This document shows, one piece after another, positions 34,370 through 43,455 of a stretch of DNA of 64,000 nt; the first letter of the stretch is position 1, and each line of letters opens with the position of its first letter. Origin of the DNA: G965222505 sp965222505 (GTDB lineage Bacteria; Bacteroidota; Rhodothermia; Rhodothermales; DATKEJ01). Under the pieces are notes generated by a model. That model saw only the letters and a program-made list of their open reading frames with translations, was not told where the DNA came from and did no database searches. Where the stretch lies: contig OZ244956.1 of NCBI GenBank assembly GCA_965222505.1, positions 4,898,001 to 4,962,000 of the forward strand, written 5' to 3'. Made by a program: the position numbers and the translations under genes.

Positions 34370-35670
34370 CGCCGGTCTACCTGAGTACACGCGGATCAGG
34401 AGAAACGTGCTCCTTTGGTGAAGCCCTGTTGGCTGGATTGGCCCCGGATGGCGGATTGTACATCCCGGATACGGTTCCTCAACTGGAACCGGCTTTGTGG
34501 CAATCGGCCCCGACGTTTTTAGATGTGGCTGTTCGGATTTTATCGGCATGGGTAGGGGGGGGCATTGAGGCTGATGCCGGTGCGGCTTTGGTTCGTGAGG
34601 CCCTCAATTTTGAAGTGCCGTTGGTGTCTTTGCCTGATCCGCCGAAAGGGTTGGAAGAGGTGCATGTGTTGGAGTTATACCACGGTCCGACGCTTTCTTT
34701 CAAGGATTTTGGGGCGCGGACAATGGCGCGTTGGATGGGGTATTTCCTAAAACAACAAAATCGGCGGCTCACCATCTTGGTGGCCACATCGGGGGATACG
34801 GGAAGTGCGGTAGCCGACGGCTTTGCCGGGCAAGAGGCGATCGACGTGGTCCTGTTGTACCCGAAAGGGCAGGTGAGTGCCGTACAGGAACAGCAACTGA
34901 TTGTGGCCCGTCCGGGCGTGCGTACCTTTGCCGTTTCGGGGACGTTTGATGATTGTCAGCGCATGGTCAAGGCCGCGTTTGTCGATCCCGCGTTGGCCCA
35001 TCTCCCGTTGTCCTCGGCCAATTCCATTAACATTGGTCGGTTGCTCCCGCAATCCCTCTATTACCTGTGGGCGGCCCGTTGGTTTGGGGGGCAACCTTTC
35101 AACTTTTGTACCCCTAGTGGCAACCTCGGTAACCTGACGGGCGGGGTACTGGCAGCCCGGATGGGCGTACCGGTACACCGCTTTCTGGCGGCCCATAACG
35201 CCAACGGCTTTTTCCCGGCCTATCTCCACGGTGAGGCCCATGATTTCAGGCCCTCGGTGCGTACGGTTTCAAATGCCATGGACGTAGGGGCCCCCAGCAA
35301 TTTTGAGCGTCTGCAAGCCCTGTTTACTCCGGAAGCCATGCCAGAAGCCATCTGGGGCACCAGCATTTCCGATCCGCTGACCAAAACCGTCATGCGCAGG
35401 GTTTACGAATCCACCGGCTACATTGCTGATCCCCATACCAGTGTCGGGTTGGCGGCGGTCCAACAATACCGGCAAGAAACCGGAGATCCAGCCCCGGTGG
35501 TGGTGCTTAGTACAGCCCATCCGGCAAAATTTCCGGATACCGTATCTGAGGTGTTGGGTATAGATTCACCGCGAGCGGAGGCATTGGAGAAGTTGTGGGC
35601 GCAGCCGGTGCGGGTAGAGCCGTTAGCGCCAACGGCCGAAGCGCTGAGGGAAAAGATTGTTGATTGTTGA
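34366..35670 (+). CDS. thrC: threonine synthase
   Basis: ThrC converts phosphohomoserine to threonine with PLP. The 434-residue protein begins YLSTRGSGETCSFGEALLAG and has the PLP lysine in GPTLSFKDFGARTMARW, the phosphate-binding glycine loop VATSGDTGSAVADGF and SANSINIGRLLPQ. It belongs to the shorter class of the enzyme. It is coupled to thrB. Its last codons (IVDC) are written by GATTGTT heptads, the start of an array that runs on into the next gene. Confidence 0.95.
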   Translation: MTPVYLSTRGSGETCSFGEALLAGLAPDGGLYIPDTVPQLEPALWQSAPTFLDVAVRILSAWVGGGIEADAGAALVREALNFEVPLVSLPDPPKGLEEVHVLELYHGPTLSFKDFGARTMARWMGYFLKQQNRRLTILVATSGDTGSAVADGFAGQEAIDVVLLYPKGQVSAVQEQQLIVARPGVRTFAVSGTFDDCQRMVKAAFVDPALAHLPLSSANSINIGRLLPQSLYYLWAARWFGGQPFNFCTPSGNLGNLTGGVLAARMGVPVHRFLAAHNANGFFPAYLHGEAHDFRPSVRTVSNAMDVGAPSNFERLQALFTPEAMPEAIWGTSISDPLTKTVMRRVYESTGYIADPHTSVGLAAVQQYRQETGDPAPVVVLSTAHPAKFPDTVSEVLGIDSPRAEALEKLWAQPVRVEPLAPTAEALREKIVDC

Positions 35671-35725
35671 TTTGATGCTGATAAATCACAAGTCACCAAT
35701 GCCCAAGCACCAATCCCTAATGCCC
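35655..35725. repeat. heptad array bridging thrC and PP2C gene ends
   Basis: GATTGTT, GATTGTT, GATTTGA (from 35655) overlap the thrC stop. Then AATCACA, AGTCACC, AATGCCC, AAGCACC, AATCCCT, AATGCCC follow in strict seven-base register (35683-35724) and overlap the stop codon of the convergent PP2C gene at 35717. The two sides are inverted relative to each other. Confidence 0.8.
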
Positions 35726-36517
35726 ATTTTTGCTCCAGGGAAAACGCTTGGGTTTGCCCACTTGAATGATCTGCACGGTGATGTTATCCGGGCCGCCGCG
35801 TTCGTTGGCGAGGGCGATCAGGCGGGCACAGGCTTCGGCTGGAGAATAGGTGGTGGCAATCTTGTAAATCTCGTGGTCAGCGACGGGGGCGAGGCCGTCG
35901 CTACAGAGTAAAAAGGTGGTGTCGACTTCGAGCGGGGAGATACAGAGGGTATCCACATTGACCAGCGCGTCTCCGCCGAGGGCGCGGGTAAGGATAGAGC
36001 GCCGGGGATGGGTGCGGGCTTCTTCAGCCGTTAGGAGCCCTTGCCGGTGGAGGGCAGCTACCTGGGTATGGTCCTCGGTGATCTGTTCGATGCCGGATTC
36101 GTCGATGCGGTACGCCCGGCTGTCGCCGACGTGGCCGATGCAGGCCTCGTTGTCCCGGATGGTCAATACCGTACAGGTGGTACCCATGCCCCACAGTGGG
36201 CCGGAAGAAGCCTCGGCGTAGATGCGCCCGTTGGCGGCTTCAATGGCGTGGGTTACATCTTGCCGGAGGCTGGATGTGCTATGCGCGAAAAAGACATCAC
36301 TGGTGGTTTGGACGGCCAACTGACTGGCCCGCTGACCCCCTACATGACCGCCCATACCGTCGGCCACAATGAACAGGTAATGTTTGGGGCCTTCTGAACC
36401 GTCTGCCCGTGGCATAAATTCACCGTATGAATCCTGATTGTCTGCACGAATTCGGCCTCGATCCGTCGCGCTGGCATAGCTCAGGGTAGGGAGTTGCTTT
36501 GCCTTAGACCAGATCAT
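35717..36517 (-). CDS. PP2C-family serine/threonine phosphatase
   Basis: The 266-residue cytosolic metal-dependent phosphatase contains the family motifs in order: RGRIRADNQDSYGEF (motif 1, metal Asp), FIVADGMGGHVGGQRASQLA (motif 2), GMGTTCTVLTI, CIGHVGDSRAYRI, RSILTRALGG, FLLCSDGLAPVAD and RGGPDNITVQIIQV. This is the Stp1/PrpC bacterial type that reverses Hanks-type kinase phosphorylation. No kinase gene adjoins it here. The C-terminal residues GH lie in the heptad array. Confidence 0.93.
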   Translation of the reverse strand: MIWSKAKQLPTLSYASATDRGRIRADNQDSYGEFMPRADGSEGPKHYLFIVADGMGGHVGGQRASQLAVQTTSDVFFAHSTSSLRQDVTHAIEAANGRIYAEASSGPLWGMGTTCTVLTIRDNEACIGHVGDSRAYRIDESGIEQITEDHTQVAALHRQGLLTAEEARTHPRRSILTRALGGDALVNVDTLCISPLEVDTTFLLCSDGLAPVADHEIYKIATTYSPAEACARLIALANERGGPDNITVQIIQVGKPKRFPWSKNGH

Positions 36518-36866
36518 GGGGCGTGGCGGTATAGATCACAACGACCGATAATGACGATGCCTGAAGATTGAAATACGGAATGGATATAGAGCAGGATGCC
36601 TAAAAACACGAGCATCAATATAGTTGTTCATAGGTTCCAACGCAAAATTCGCTTGTTATTTCGTCCAGGGATTGCGAATTTGAAACTTCGACTTATTTCT
36701 TACACCCAGGTCGGGAGCCGGGCATGCACAGGCACGGCATGTCGCATTGCGCGAGGAACCACCACGAGGAGACGCAACCGGAGACGAGGCAAAGGGGGTT
36801 CACGGTCAATTATACAGGTGCGTGTACCCTGATTCTGGCGTTCATTTCATACCAAATACCAACCTT
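36518..36866. other. leader region of eno
   Basis: A 350-base gap with no supported gene. The part 36700-36850 is GC-rich and could form structure (GGCATGCACAGGCACGGCAT), but no known riboswitch or RNA is recognised. Transcription of both neighbours is divergent from here, so promoters of the PP2C gene and eno must lie in it. Confidence 0.35.
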
Positions 36867-38150
36867 ATGGCATACATCGCTGATGTGGTGGCACGGCAAA
36901 TTCTGGACAGCCGTGGCAACCCTACTGTAGAAGTTGACGTTGTGAGTTCAACCGGAGTCCGAGATCGGGCTGCCGTTCCGAGTGGCGCCTCCACCGGGGA
37001 ATTTGAAGCGGTCGAGCTACGCGATAAAGATCCCAATGCCTACCTGGGTAAGGGCGTCCGCCAGGCCGTTTCTCACGTGAATGACTTGATCGGCCCGGAG
37101 TTGATCGGGTTGTCGTTGCTGGACCAGGTCCTGGTTGATCAGACCATGCTCGAAATTGACGGCACCGACAACAAGGCCCGCCTGGGAGCCAATGCCATTC
37201 TGGGCGTATCGCTGGCCGTTGCGCGGACCGCTGCCCGCCAGGTGGGCATGCCCCTGTACCGTTACATCGGTGGCACCAATGCCCGTACCCTGCCGGTGCC
37301 CATGATGAACATCATCAACGGCGGGCGTCATGCCGACAATAGCGTGGACATGCAGGAATTTATGGCCATGCCCACCGGCGCCGAGACCTTCGCCGAAGGA
37401 CTGCGGATGGGGGTTGAGACGTTTCACCATCTAAAGAAGGTGCTTCAAAAGAAAGGATACGCGACGGCGGTTGGGGATGAAGGTGGGTTTGCGCCCAACC
37501 TGAAGTCCAATGAAGAAGCCATTGAAGTGATTCTGGAGGCCATCGAAAAGGCCGGCTATATTCCGGGTGAAGACATCCACATTGCCCTCGACCCAGCCGT
37601 GAGTGAGATGGTTCAGGATGGTGCCTACGTGTTCTACAAGAGTGACCCCGATACCCGGCGCTCTGCTGAGGATATGGTGGCGTTCTGGAGTGATTGGGTG
37701 GACCGTTACCCGATTATTTCTATTGAAGACGCCATGGGTGAAAATGACTGGACCGGCTGGTCCATGCTTACCCAGGCCGTCGGCAGCCAGGTTCAGCTCG
37801 TAGGAGATGACCTTTTCGTAACCAACACAGAGCGCCTGGCCCACGGCATCGAACACGGTTGTGCCAACTCCATCCTGATCAAGGTCAACCAGATCGGTAC
37901 CCTTACCGAAACGCTGGAAGCCATCGAACTGGCCCACAAATATAAGTACACCTCCGTCATCAGCCACCGATCCGGGGAGACGGAAGATTCCACCATCGCA
38001 GACCTTGCTGTGGCAACAAACGCCGGGCAGATCAAAACCGGCTCAGCCAGCCGGAGCGATCGGACGGCCAAATACAATCAGCTTCTGCGTATCGAAGAAC
38101 AATTGGGTAGCAGTGCCGATTACCTCGGCCTGAGTGCGTTTCGGTTTTAG
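36867..38150 (+). CDS. eno: enolase
   Basis: Enolase interconverts 2-phosphoglycerate and phosphoenolpyruvate in glycolysis. From the ATG at 36867 (MAYIADVVARQILDSRGNPT) the product is 427 residues, the normal size. Key parts are present: GASTGEFEAVELRD, MMNIINGGRHADNSVDMQEF, AVGDEGGFAPNL, metal-binding ALDPAVSEM, SIEDAMGENDW and GDDLFVTN, and the catalytic LIKVNQIGTLTE and SHRSGETEDSTIADLA. ALDPAVSEM is a mild variant of the usual ALDxAxSEF. It heads a co-directional series with the divIC-like, ROK and lptD genes. Confidence 0.98.
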   Translation: MAYIADVVARQILDSRGNPTVEVDVVSSTGVRDRAAVPSGASTGEFEAVELRDKDPNAYLGKGVRQAVSHVNDLIGPELIGLSLLDQVLVDQTMLEIDGTDNKARLGANAILGVSLAVARTAARQVGMPLYRYIGGTNARTLPVPMMNIINGGRHADNSVDMQEFMAMPTGAETFAEGLRMGVETFHHLKKVLQKKGYATAVGDEGGFAPNLKSNEEAIEVILEAIEKAGYIPGEDIHIALDPAVSEMVQDGAYVFYKSDPDTRRSAEDMVAFWSDWVDRYPIISIEDAMGENDWTGWSMLTQAVGSQVQLVGDDLFVTNTERLAHGIEHGCANSILIKVNQIGTLTETLEAIELAHKYKYTSVISHRSGETEDSTIADLAVATNAGQIKTGSASRSDRTAKYNQLLRIEEQLGSSADYLGLSAFRF

Positions 38151-38171
38151 CTTCACCTAACCCCAACTGCT

Positions 38172-38486
38172 ATGCGAGCCCTCATCGCCCGGTACAATAC
38201 CCCAAAATCCAAGCGTTACATCTTTGGCATTGGCCTGGTGCTCTTGCTGGCGTGGTTAGCGTTTTTCGACAGTCACAGCCTCTGGGATCGGTACCAGTGG
38301 AGCCGGGAATACGACCGCCTAGCCGCTGAAAACGCACAGCTTGAAGAAGACATCGAAACCGTGCAACGGGACCTTGAAGCCGTCCAAAGTGATGCCGTTG
38401 TGGAAAAGGTTGCCCGTGAGCAATACGGCATGCGCAAGGAAGGCGAGAAGGTGTACCGTGTAGAAGCCACCCCAACAGAAGAGTAA
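38172..38486 (+). CDS. FtsB/DivIC-family septum formation protein
   Basis: A 104-residue single-pass membrane protein. It has a short cytosolic N-terminus, one helix (IFGIGLVLLLAWLAFFD), then a periplasmic coiled coil (REYDRLAAENAQLEEDIETV) ending with the family-typical EKVAREQYGMRKEGEKVYR. FtsB/DivIC proteins bridge the divisome to septal wall synthesis. The position directly after eno is the same as in many bacteria, which supports the call. Confidence 0.9.
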   Translation: MRALIARYNTPKSKRYIFGIGLVLLLAWLAFFDSHSLWDRYQWSREYDRLAAENAQLEEDIETVQRDLEAVQSDAVVEKVAREQYGMRKEGEKVYRVEATPTEE

Positions 38487-38496
38487 GTTCAGAACC

Positions 38497-39489
38497 ATGG
38501 GAACCTGTGCGATTGGCATCGATCTGGGCGGGACCTCCATCAAGGTCGGATTGGTCGACCTTGAAACCGGTCTCATCCATCAGCATCAGTTGGATACTGA
38601 AGCCGAACAGGGACCGGAGCACATTCTCGACCGAATCGCCGAAGGTATTCGCCAGATTCAACCCCGTGCAAATGACTCAATTTCTGGAATTGGTATCGGG
38701 GTGCCGGGTACCATCAACCTGGAGCGCACTGCCGTTGGCTATCCACCCAATTTCCCGGACTGGGGTGTCGTCAATGTAGCAGCCGAATTACGCAATCGGC
38801 TCAACACGGCTTTGCCCATCATCGTAGATAACGATGCCAATGTGGCAGGATTAGGATCGGCCTATTTTGGGGCCGGACGGCCTTTCCAATCCTTTGTCAT
38901 GGCCACCCTCGGCACCGGCGTAGGTGGGGCCATCATCCATAACAAAAAGTTGTTTAGAGGGACCACCGGAGGAGCTGGTGAATTCGGTCATATCTCGATT
39001 GATTATGCAGGGCCACCCAACCGGTCCGGTACCACAGGTGCCGTTGAAGCCTACCTTGGGCAACGTTTCCTTTCCCGGTATGCACGCTACCGGCTGATCC
39101 GCAACACGGATACCATATTGCACCAGATGGCCGGAGAGGACCTGGTCGGCCTTACGCCGAAAATGCTACATGAAGCCGCCGAGGCTGGTGATGAAGCCGC
39201 ACGGGATATTCTGGCCTGGGCCGGTCACAAGTTGGGCAGGGCGATGGGAACGGTGGTCAACATCCTTGATATCCGCAAAGTGGTGGTGGGTGGGGGCGTC
39301 TCTGCGGCGGGAGACTTTATCCTGGAGCCTGCACGTAAAGCCTTACTCGATGGCATAACGCCGGGGTTGCGAGAAGGGGTCGAGTTGGTACAGGAAACCC
39401 TGGGGAATCAGGTGGGTATGCTCGGTGCGGCATCTTTGGCCTTTGCCTACCTTGATGAGCAGAACCCGACCCCCACAACGACGCAGTGA
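38497..39489 (+). CDS. ROK-family sugar kinase
   Basis: The 330-residue kinase begins CAIGIDLGGTSIKVGLVDLE (phosphate 1), has IIVDNDANVAGLGSAYFGAG with the catalytic Asp and TLGTGVGGAIIHNKKLFRG (phosphate 2). It would phosphorylate glucose or another hexose in the cytosol. The usual ROK zinc motif CXCGXXGCXE is replaced by NRSGTTGAVE at the expected place after GEFGHISIDYAGPP, so no zinc would bind. It lies ten bases after the divIC-like gene and overlaps the start of lptD. Confidence 0.9.
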   Translation: MGTCAIGIDLGGTSIKVGLVDLETGLIHQHQLDTEAEQGPEHILDRIAEGIRQIQPRANDSISGIGIGVPGTINLERTAVGYPPNFPDWGVVNVAAELRNRLNTALPIIVDNDANVAGLGSAYFGAGRPFQSFVMATLGTGVGGAIIHNKKLFRGTTGGAGEFGHISIDYAGPPNRSGTTGAVEAYLGQRFLSRYARYRLIRNTDTILHQMAGEDLVGLTPKMLHEAAEAGDEAARDILAWAGHKLGRAMGTVVNILDIRKVVVGGGVSAAGDFILEPARKALLDGITPGLREGVELVQETLGNQVGMLGAASLAFAYLDEQNPTPTTTQ

Positions 39490-42175
39490 CGCATGGAGGC
39501 CGCTCTCGGGCGGTGGTGTAGTACGAGGGTGTTTCGTGCTGCTTGGGGTCTTATGGGCCTCTGCTGCGTACGCCCAGATCCCTGATTCGACCCACCAGGC
39601 CCTTCCCGATTCGATGCAGGTCAAGTCTGTGGTGGTTGATTCACTACGGGGGCCCACCGTTGCCGGTACCCCCCGTACGCCGCCTCGCAAAGATCCAATT
39701 CAGTTTTCGGCCCAGGATTCCCTGGTCATTCAATTTAAGGATGATGATGAAGTGGGTACGCTCACAGGAGATGCCAAAGTTGTATTCAGAGACGGGAGCC
39801 TGTCTTCCTATCAAATCGATCTCTTCTTTTCCCGGAATGAACTCCAGGCCACGGGTCCGGCAAATGGTGATGGAGAGCAGGGGCGGCCAGCACTCAAACA
39901 GGGCGAGGAGGTGGTCAAGGGTCGGCAATTAACGTACAACCTGGATACTGGACGCGGCCGATTGGTTGGGGCCCAATCGGCGGTCAAAGATGGATACGTG
40001 TATGGGGCCGTCAGCAAGCAGGCGGCAGATAGTGTGATCTACATCCAGGATGCCATGTACACCACGTGTAACCATGCCGGAGATCCGCACTACCACATTC
40101 GGGCCAGCAAGATGAAGGTGGTCGGGGGGAAGTGGATCTATACAGGGCCGTTGCATGTGCGCATCTTTAATGTGCCCCTTCCGTTGTGGCTGCCTTTCGG
40201 GTTTCTACCGGCGCAGGAAGGCCGGCGTAGCGGCCCACTCCCGCCCAATTACGGCGAGGATGAACGCGGGTTTTACCTGCGGGATTTCGGATGGTACCAG
40301 GCCATCAACGATTACATGGATGCACAGGTCAGGGTTGGGATTTGGACCTCGGGGAGTTTCCAGGTTGCACCCACCCTTCGCTATAACCGGCGGTACCATT
40401 ACAACGGTCAGGTTTCGGTCGATTGGTTGCGGGAGCGCCGAGGGAAATCCCTGGACCCCGACTTCACCCGCCGCACCACTTGGTCGCTACGGCTCAATCA
40501 CAACCAGACCTTGAACCCCACCGACAACCTCACCGCCAGCGTCGATTTTTCCACCTCCAGTTACCTCCGAACGGTCTCCCGGCAGTACAACGACAATGTG
40601 CGGCAGACGATCGGCTCGAATGTCAATTACAGCAAGCGGTGGACGGCTAGTGGGCGCTCCATGACGCTTTTTGCCAGTCAACGCCAGCAATTGGGAGATG
40701 GGGGGCAGGTGACGCTGGCTTTGCCGCAACTCACCTTTCGGCAGCAAACCCGGAACCCGTTTAAACGCAAGGTACGGGGCAGTACCGAAAAGTGGTACGA
40801 GAAGATCAACTATGGCTACAACTTCAACCTGAACAACAATTTCAGTTTTACCCCGGATACCACCCTGGCCGGGAGTGAAGGCATCGAATGGTACGATGCC
40901 TTGTTCTCCGCCGATCAGTTTGAGGCGGCCACGGGGCTGGATGCGGCTGAGCGGTTCAATTTCAAGGCGACCCACCGACTCCCCATCGGGGCAACCTTCT
41001 CCTTTCCGAAGTTCAAGCTCAACCTCACACCAAATCTGCAATATACCGAAGACTGGTACCTGCGGACCGAACGCCGTGCCCTGGATGATTCCACCGGCCA
41101 GGTGGTCACCAGCTATGAATCCGGTTTCACGCCCATCCGGCAATTCTCGACCGGGATCAGTGCCAATACCGAGTTTTATGGACTTTTCCCGCTAAAGGTA
41201 GGGCACATCGACGGATTTCGGCATGTGGTCCGGCCCAGCCTGTCGTTCAGTTTCAGTCCAGACTATTCGGGGGGCATCTTCAATTACTTCAGGCGTTACA
41301 CCAATGCCGAGGGGGAGGAGGTCGAGTACGCTATTGTACGGAGCTTATCCAGCGGGAAGCAGCAAAACATCGGGCTGCGGTTGGGCAACGTATTTCAGGG
41401 GCGGCTGGTCAATGTGGATTCGACGGGCAATGCGCGCAAGACCATCGCACAACTCCTCACGCTGGACCTGAGCAGCAGTTACAATGCTGCACGGGATTCT
41501 CTGCGCTGGTCCCCGGTGTCCCTGTCGGCCCGGACTTCGCTCAGAAACAATCAGGTGAGCTTGAATCTGACGAGCCAGTTCAGTCCGTATGCCTTGAGTG
41601 AGGAAGGGCGTACCCTGGGTACCTCGCAGTGGCATGCTGCCGGAAGTCCGCTCCGCCTGACCAGTTTGCGGGTGACGGCCACGACGCGGTTTAGCAGCAA
41701 TAACAGAGGAGGGCAGCAGCGGCCATTCGCAGGGTCCGGTTCCAAATATGGGCAGGGATATCGAGAGGAAGACGGCAGTTTCGTCGATCCGTTCAATACC
41801 GATGTCAACAACACCCCGGTTGGGTACGCCGATTTTGCCATTCCCTGGTCGTTGAGCCTGGACTTGACGTATTCCTTGAGCAAGCCGGCGCTGGTGACCA
41901 CCCGCCGGGCCATCCTCAATACCGGATTTGATTTCAACCTGACCCCGAACCTGAAGATACAGGGGCGGAGTGGCTATGATTTCATCGAGCATGAGGTGGT
42001 GACGACCAACATCTCGATCTTGCGCGATTTCCACGACTGGCAAATGTCGCTTAATTGGGCACCATTTGGGCAATTCCAATCGTTTCAATTTGATCTGCAT
42101 CTCAAGACCGGTCCCCTGCGCGATATCCTCCGGTTACGCTCGCCCAAATCAGATATTCGGAATCGGTTCCGGTAA
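39455..42175 (+). CDS. lptD: LptD-like LPS-assembly outer membrane protein
   Basis: LptD inserts lipopolysaccharide into the outer leaflet. From the ATG at 39455 (MSRTRPPQRRSD) the product is 906 residues with a signal peptide (GCFVLLGVLWASAAYAQ), an OstA-like jelly-roll part (about 75-200, DDEVGTLTGDAKVVFRDGSL, GRQLTYNLDTGRGRLVGAQS) and a long beta-barrel with alternating aromatic/polar strands to the end. The Bacteroidota form is as long as this. CNHAGDPHYHIRASKM includes the conserved cysteine-containing TTC motif. The start overlaps the ROK gene by 35 bases; a GTG at 39425 is an alternative. Confidence 0.88.
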   Translation: MSRTRPPQRRSDAWRPLSGGGVVRGCFVLLGVLWASAAYAQIPDSTHQALPDSMQVKSVVVDSLRGPTVAGTPRTPPRKDPIQFSAQDSLVIQFKDDDEVGTLTGDAKVVFRDGSLSSYQIDLFFSRNELQATGPANGDGEQGRPALKQGEEVVKGRQLTYNLDTGRGRLVGAQSAVKDGYVYGAVSKQAADSVIYIQDAMYTTCNHAGDPHYHIRASKMKVVGGKWIYTGPLHVRIFNVPLPLWLPFGFLPAQEGRRSGPLPPNYGEDERGFYLRDFGWYQAINDYMDAQVRVGIWTSGSFQVAPTLRYNRRYHYNGQVSVDWLRERRGKSLDPDFTRRTTWSLRLNHNQTLNPTDNLTASVDFSTSSYLRTVSRQYNDNVRQTIGSNVNYSKRWTASGRSMTLFASQRQQLGDGGQVTLALPQLTFRQQTRNPFKRKVRGSTEKWYEKINYGYNFNLNNNFSFTPDTTLAGSEGIEWYDALFSADQFEAATGLDAAERFNFKATHRLPIGATFSFPKFKLNLTPNLQYTEDWYLRTERRALDDSTGQVVTSYESGFTPIRQFSTGISANTEFYGLFPLKVGHIDGFRHVVRPSLSFSFSPDYSGGIFNYFRRYTNAEGEEVEYAIVRSLSSGKQQNIGLRLGNVFQGRLVNVDSTGNARKTIAQLLTLDLSSSYNAARDSLRWSPVSLSARTSLRNNQVSLNLTSQFSPYALSEEGRTLGTSQWHAAGSPLRLTSLRVTATTRFSSNNRGGQQRPFAGSGSKYGQGYREEDGSFVDPFNTDVNNTPVGYADFAIPWSLSLDLTYSLSKPALVTTRRAILNTGFDFNLTPNLKIQGRSGYDFIEHEVVTTNISILRDFHDWQMSLNWAPFGQFQSFQFDLHLKTGPLRDILRLRSPKSDIRNRFR

Positions 42176-42348
42176 AGGATAGACGAAGAAGCAAGGGGGG
42201 GAAACGGTGCGCATGAAACCCACTTCCTAACCATGCGTAAAAGTCTGCATATCGAATACACATGTTTTACACATAACTTATTGCCACCAAACCTGAAGAT
42301 TGCCGTGCTTCGGGGGGGTATTCGAACCATCGGCAAACCTTTACCTTA

Positions 42349-42657
42349 ATGGCATCCATAACAAGCAGGACCCGAGGCTGGTATCATGTTGGGGCCGAAC
42401 TGTTGCGGAGAAAAAGCGCACAAACGAGAGCAGACCGGAAGCTGGCCGTTCAGATTGCAAGCGTATTTGAGCAGGCCCTTGCGCCCTCAGATATAGAGAG
42501 TGTCAGTTTCTATGTTCGGGAAGGAAATGTGACGGTATTTGGCACCGCATGCCGTCCCCAGAGCCGAGTCTTCATCACCGAGCTACTCCAGCGAATCCCA
42601 GGCATCCGAAACGTAAACGACCACCTCCAAATGGTCGCATACGAAGAAGTGTATTAA
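42349..42657 (+). CDS. BON-domain protein
   Basis: The 102-residue protein has a basic N-terminus and a BON-type alpha/beta domain (about 35-100): RKLAVQIASVFEQALAPSDI, SVSFYVREGNVTVFGTACRP, RVFITELLQRIPGIRNVNDH. BON domains bind phospholipids or fellow envelope proteins. There is no obvious signal peptide, so it may be cytosolic. Its stop codon is immediately followed by GTTCTAC heptads. Function unknown. Confidence 0.65.
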   Translation: MASITSRTRGWYHVGAELLRRKSAQTRADRKLAVQIASVFEQALAPSDIESVSFYVREGNVTVFGTACRPQSRVFITELLQRIPGIRNVNDHLQMVAYEEVY

Positions 42658-42973
42658 CGTTCTACGTTCTACGTTTCTCTAAGTACGATGACAAAAGTCA
42701 TACAGGATGTCATCGCGAACCCCACGCAAAGCGGGGGGTGTGGCGATCCCATTCCACGCAGTTCGAAATGGGATTGCCATGTCAGGGCTAGGGGCCCTTC
42801 CTCGCAAAGACACAGCGTTTAGAATGTCAAAGCACATAGTATCGATGTAAAGTTTGGCGTTTTTGGTTGGTATTTGGGCCGACCACAAGTTGCTCCTTTT
42901 CATTTTCCAATCACACACTCAGTTCTCGCGATACAGTTCACGATCAATGATCACGAAACGTAGAACGTAGAAC
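42656..42973. repeat. 300-bp gap bracketed by inverted GTTCTAC heptads
   Basis: CGTTCTACGTTCTACGTT (from 42658) and AACGTAGAACGTAGAAC (42957-42973) lie at the two edges of the gap, touching the stop codons of both convergent genes. Between them no gene is seen. At 42706-42813 is a second palindrome-rich element running from TGTCATCGCGA to TCGCAAAGACA, with inner ATCCCATT/AATGGGAT arms. Confidence 0.75.
42706..42813. repeat. palindromic dispersed-type repeat
   Basis: TGTCATCGCGAACCCCACGC opens and CCTCGCAAAGACA closes an element of about 108 bp with inner inverted segments (CACGCAAAGCGGGGGGTGTG; ATCCCATTCC/GAAATGGGAT). From memory, similar GTCATCGCGA...TCGCAATGACA elements occur in intergenic regions of diverse bacteria. 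Only one copy is in the window. Confidence 0.5.
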
Positions 42974-42976
42974 TTT

Positions 42977-43396
42977 TTACCCTTTCCACACCCAGGTATT
43001 ATTCAGGCGTTCGAAGCCGGCCCGGGTGAGGTACTTGGCGGAGATGTTTGCCCGGATTTGCAATTCCGTGCCTTTGCAGCGCTGCATGACGGCCTCCATC
43101 AACCGTGTGCCGACGCCGAGGCGCTGGACGTCTGGTTCGACGGCAATGTCGCACAGGTAGCTGTTCAGTGCGCCATCGGACAACACCCGTGCAATCCCCA
43201 CAAAGTGGCCATTGTGCCATGCACTCACGACGAGGCTGGATTTCAGGTACACTTCCCAGAGTGCATTTGGGCTCTTGATCCGGCGCAAAAGAGGTGCACG
43301 CCGATAGAGGGTGGCAATGCGCGCCGGAGAGAGGTCGTCAAGGCCTTCCCGGATTTCGATTTCATCCAGTGAGGTACGAGCAAGTTGAGCACGCAT
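42977..43396 (-). CDS. GNAT-family N-acetyltransferase
   Basis: The 139-residue protein has the GNAT core: LRRIKSPNALWEVYLKSSLV (helices), SAWHNGHFVGIARVLSDGAL and SYLCDIAVEPDVQRLGVGTR, where the acetyl-CoA pyrophosphate loop is QRLGVGTRLMEAV, and a C-terminal AKYLTRAGFERLNNTWVWKG. Such enzymes acetylate amines of small molecules or proteins; the substrate is unknown. Its stop adjoins the heptad-bracketed gap. The ATG is 50-60 bases from the T9SS gene end upstream. Confidence 0.9.
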   Translation of the reverse strand: MRAQLARTSLDEIEIREGLDDLSPARIATLYRRAPLLRRIKSPNALWEVYLKSSLVVSAWHNGHFVGIARVLSDGALNSYLCDIAVEPDVQRLGVGTRLMEAVMQRCKGTELQIRANISAKYLTRAGFERLNNTWVWKG

Positions 43397-43455
43397 GTCA
43401 GCACAATGGGTAGGGACTGGTGGGGGCCGGTCCTTGTTTAATATGGTCCCTTTTG

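Noticed and set aside
36700..36860. Possible riboswitch before eno
   Set aside because: No conserved core of any known class could be matched; kept only as an unassigned leader.
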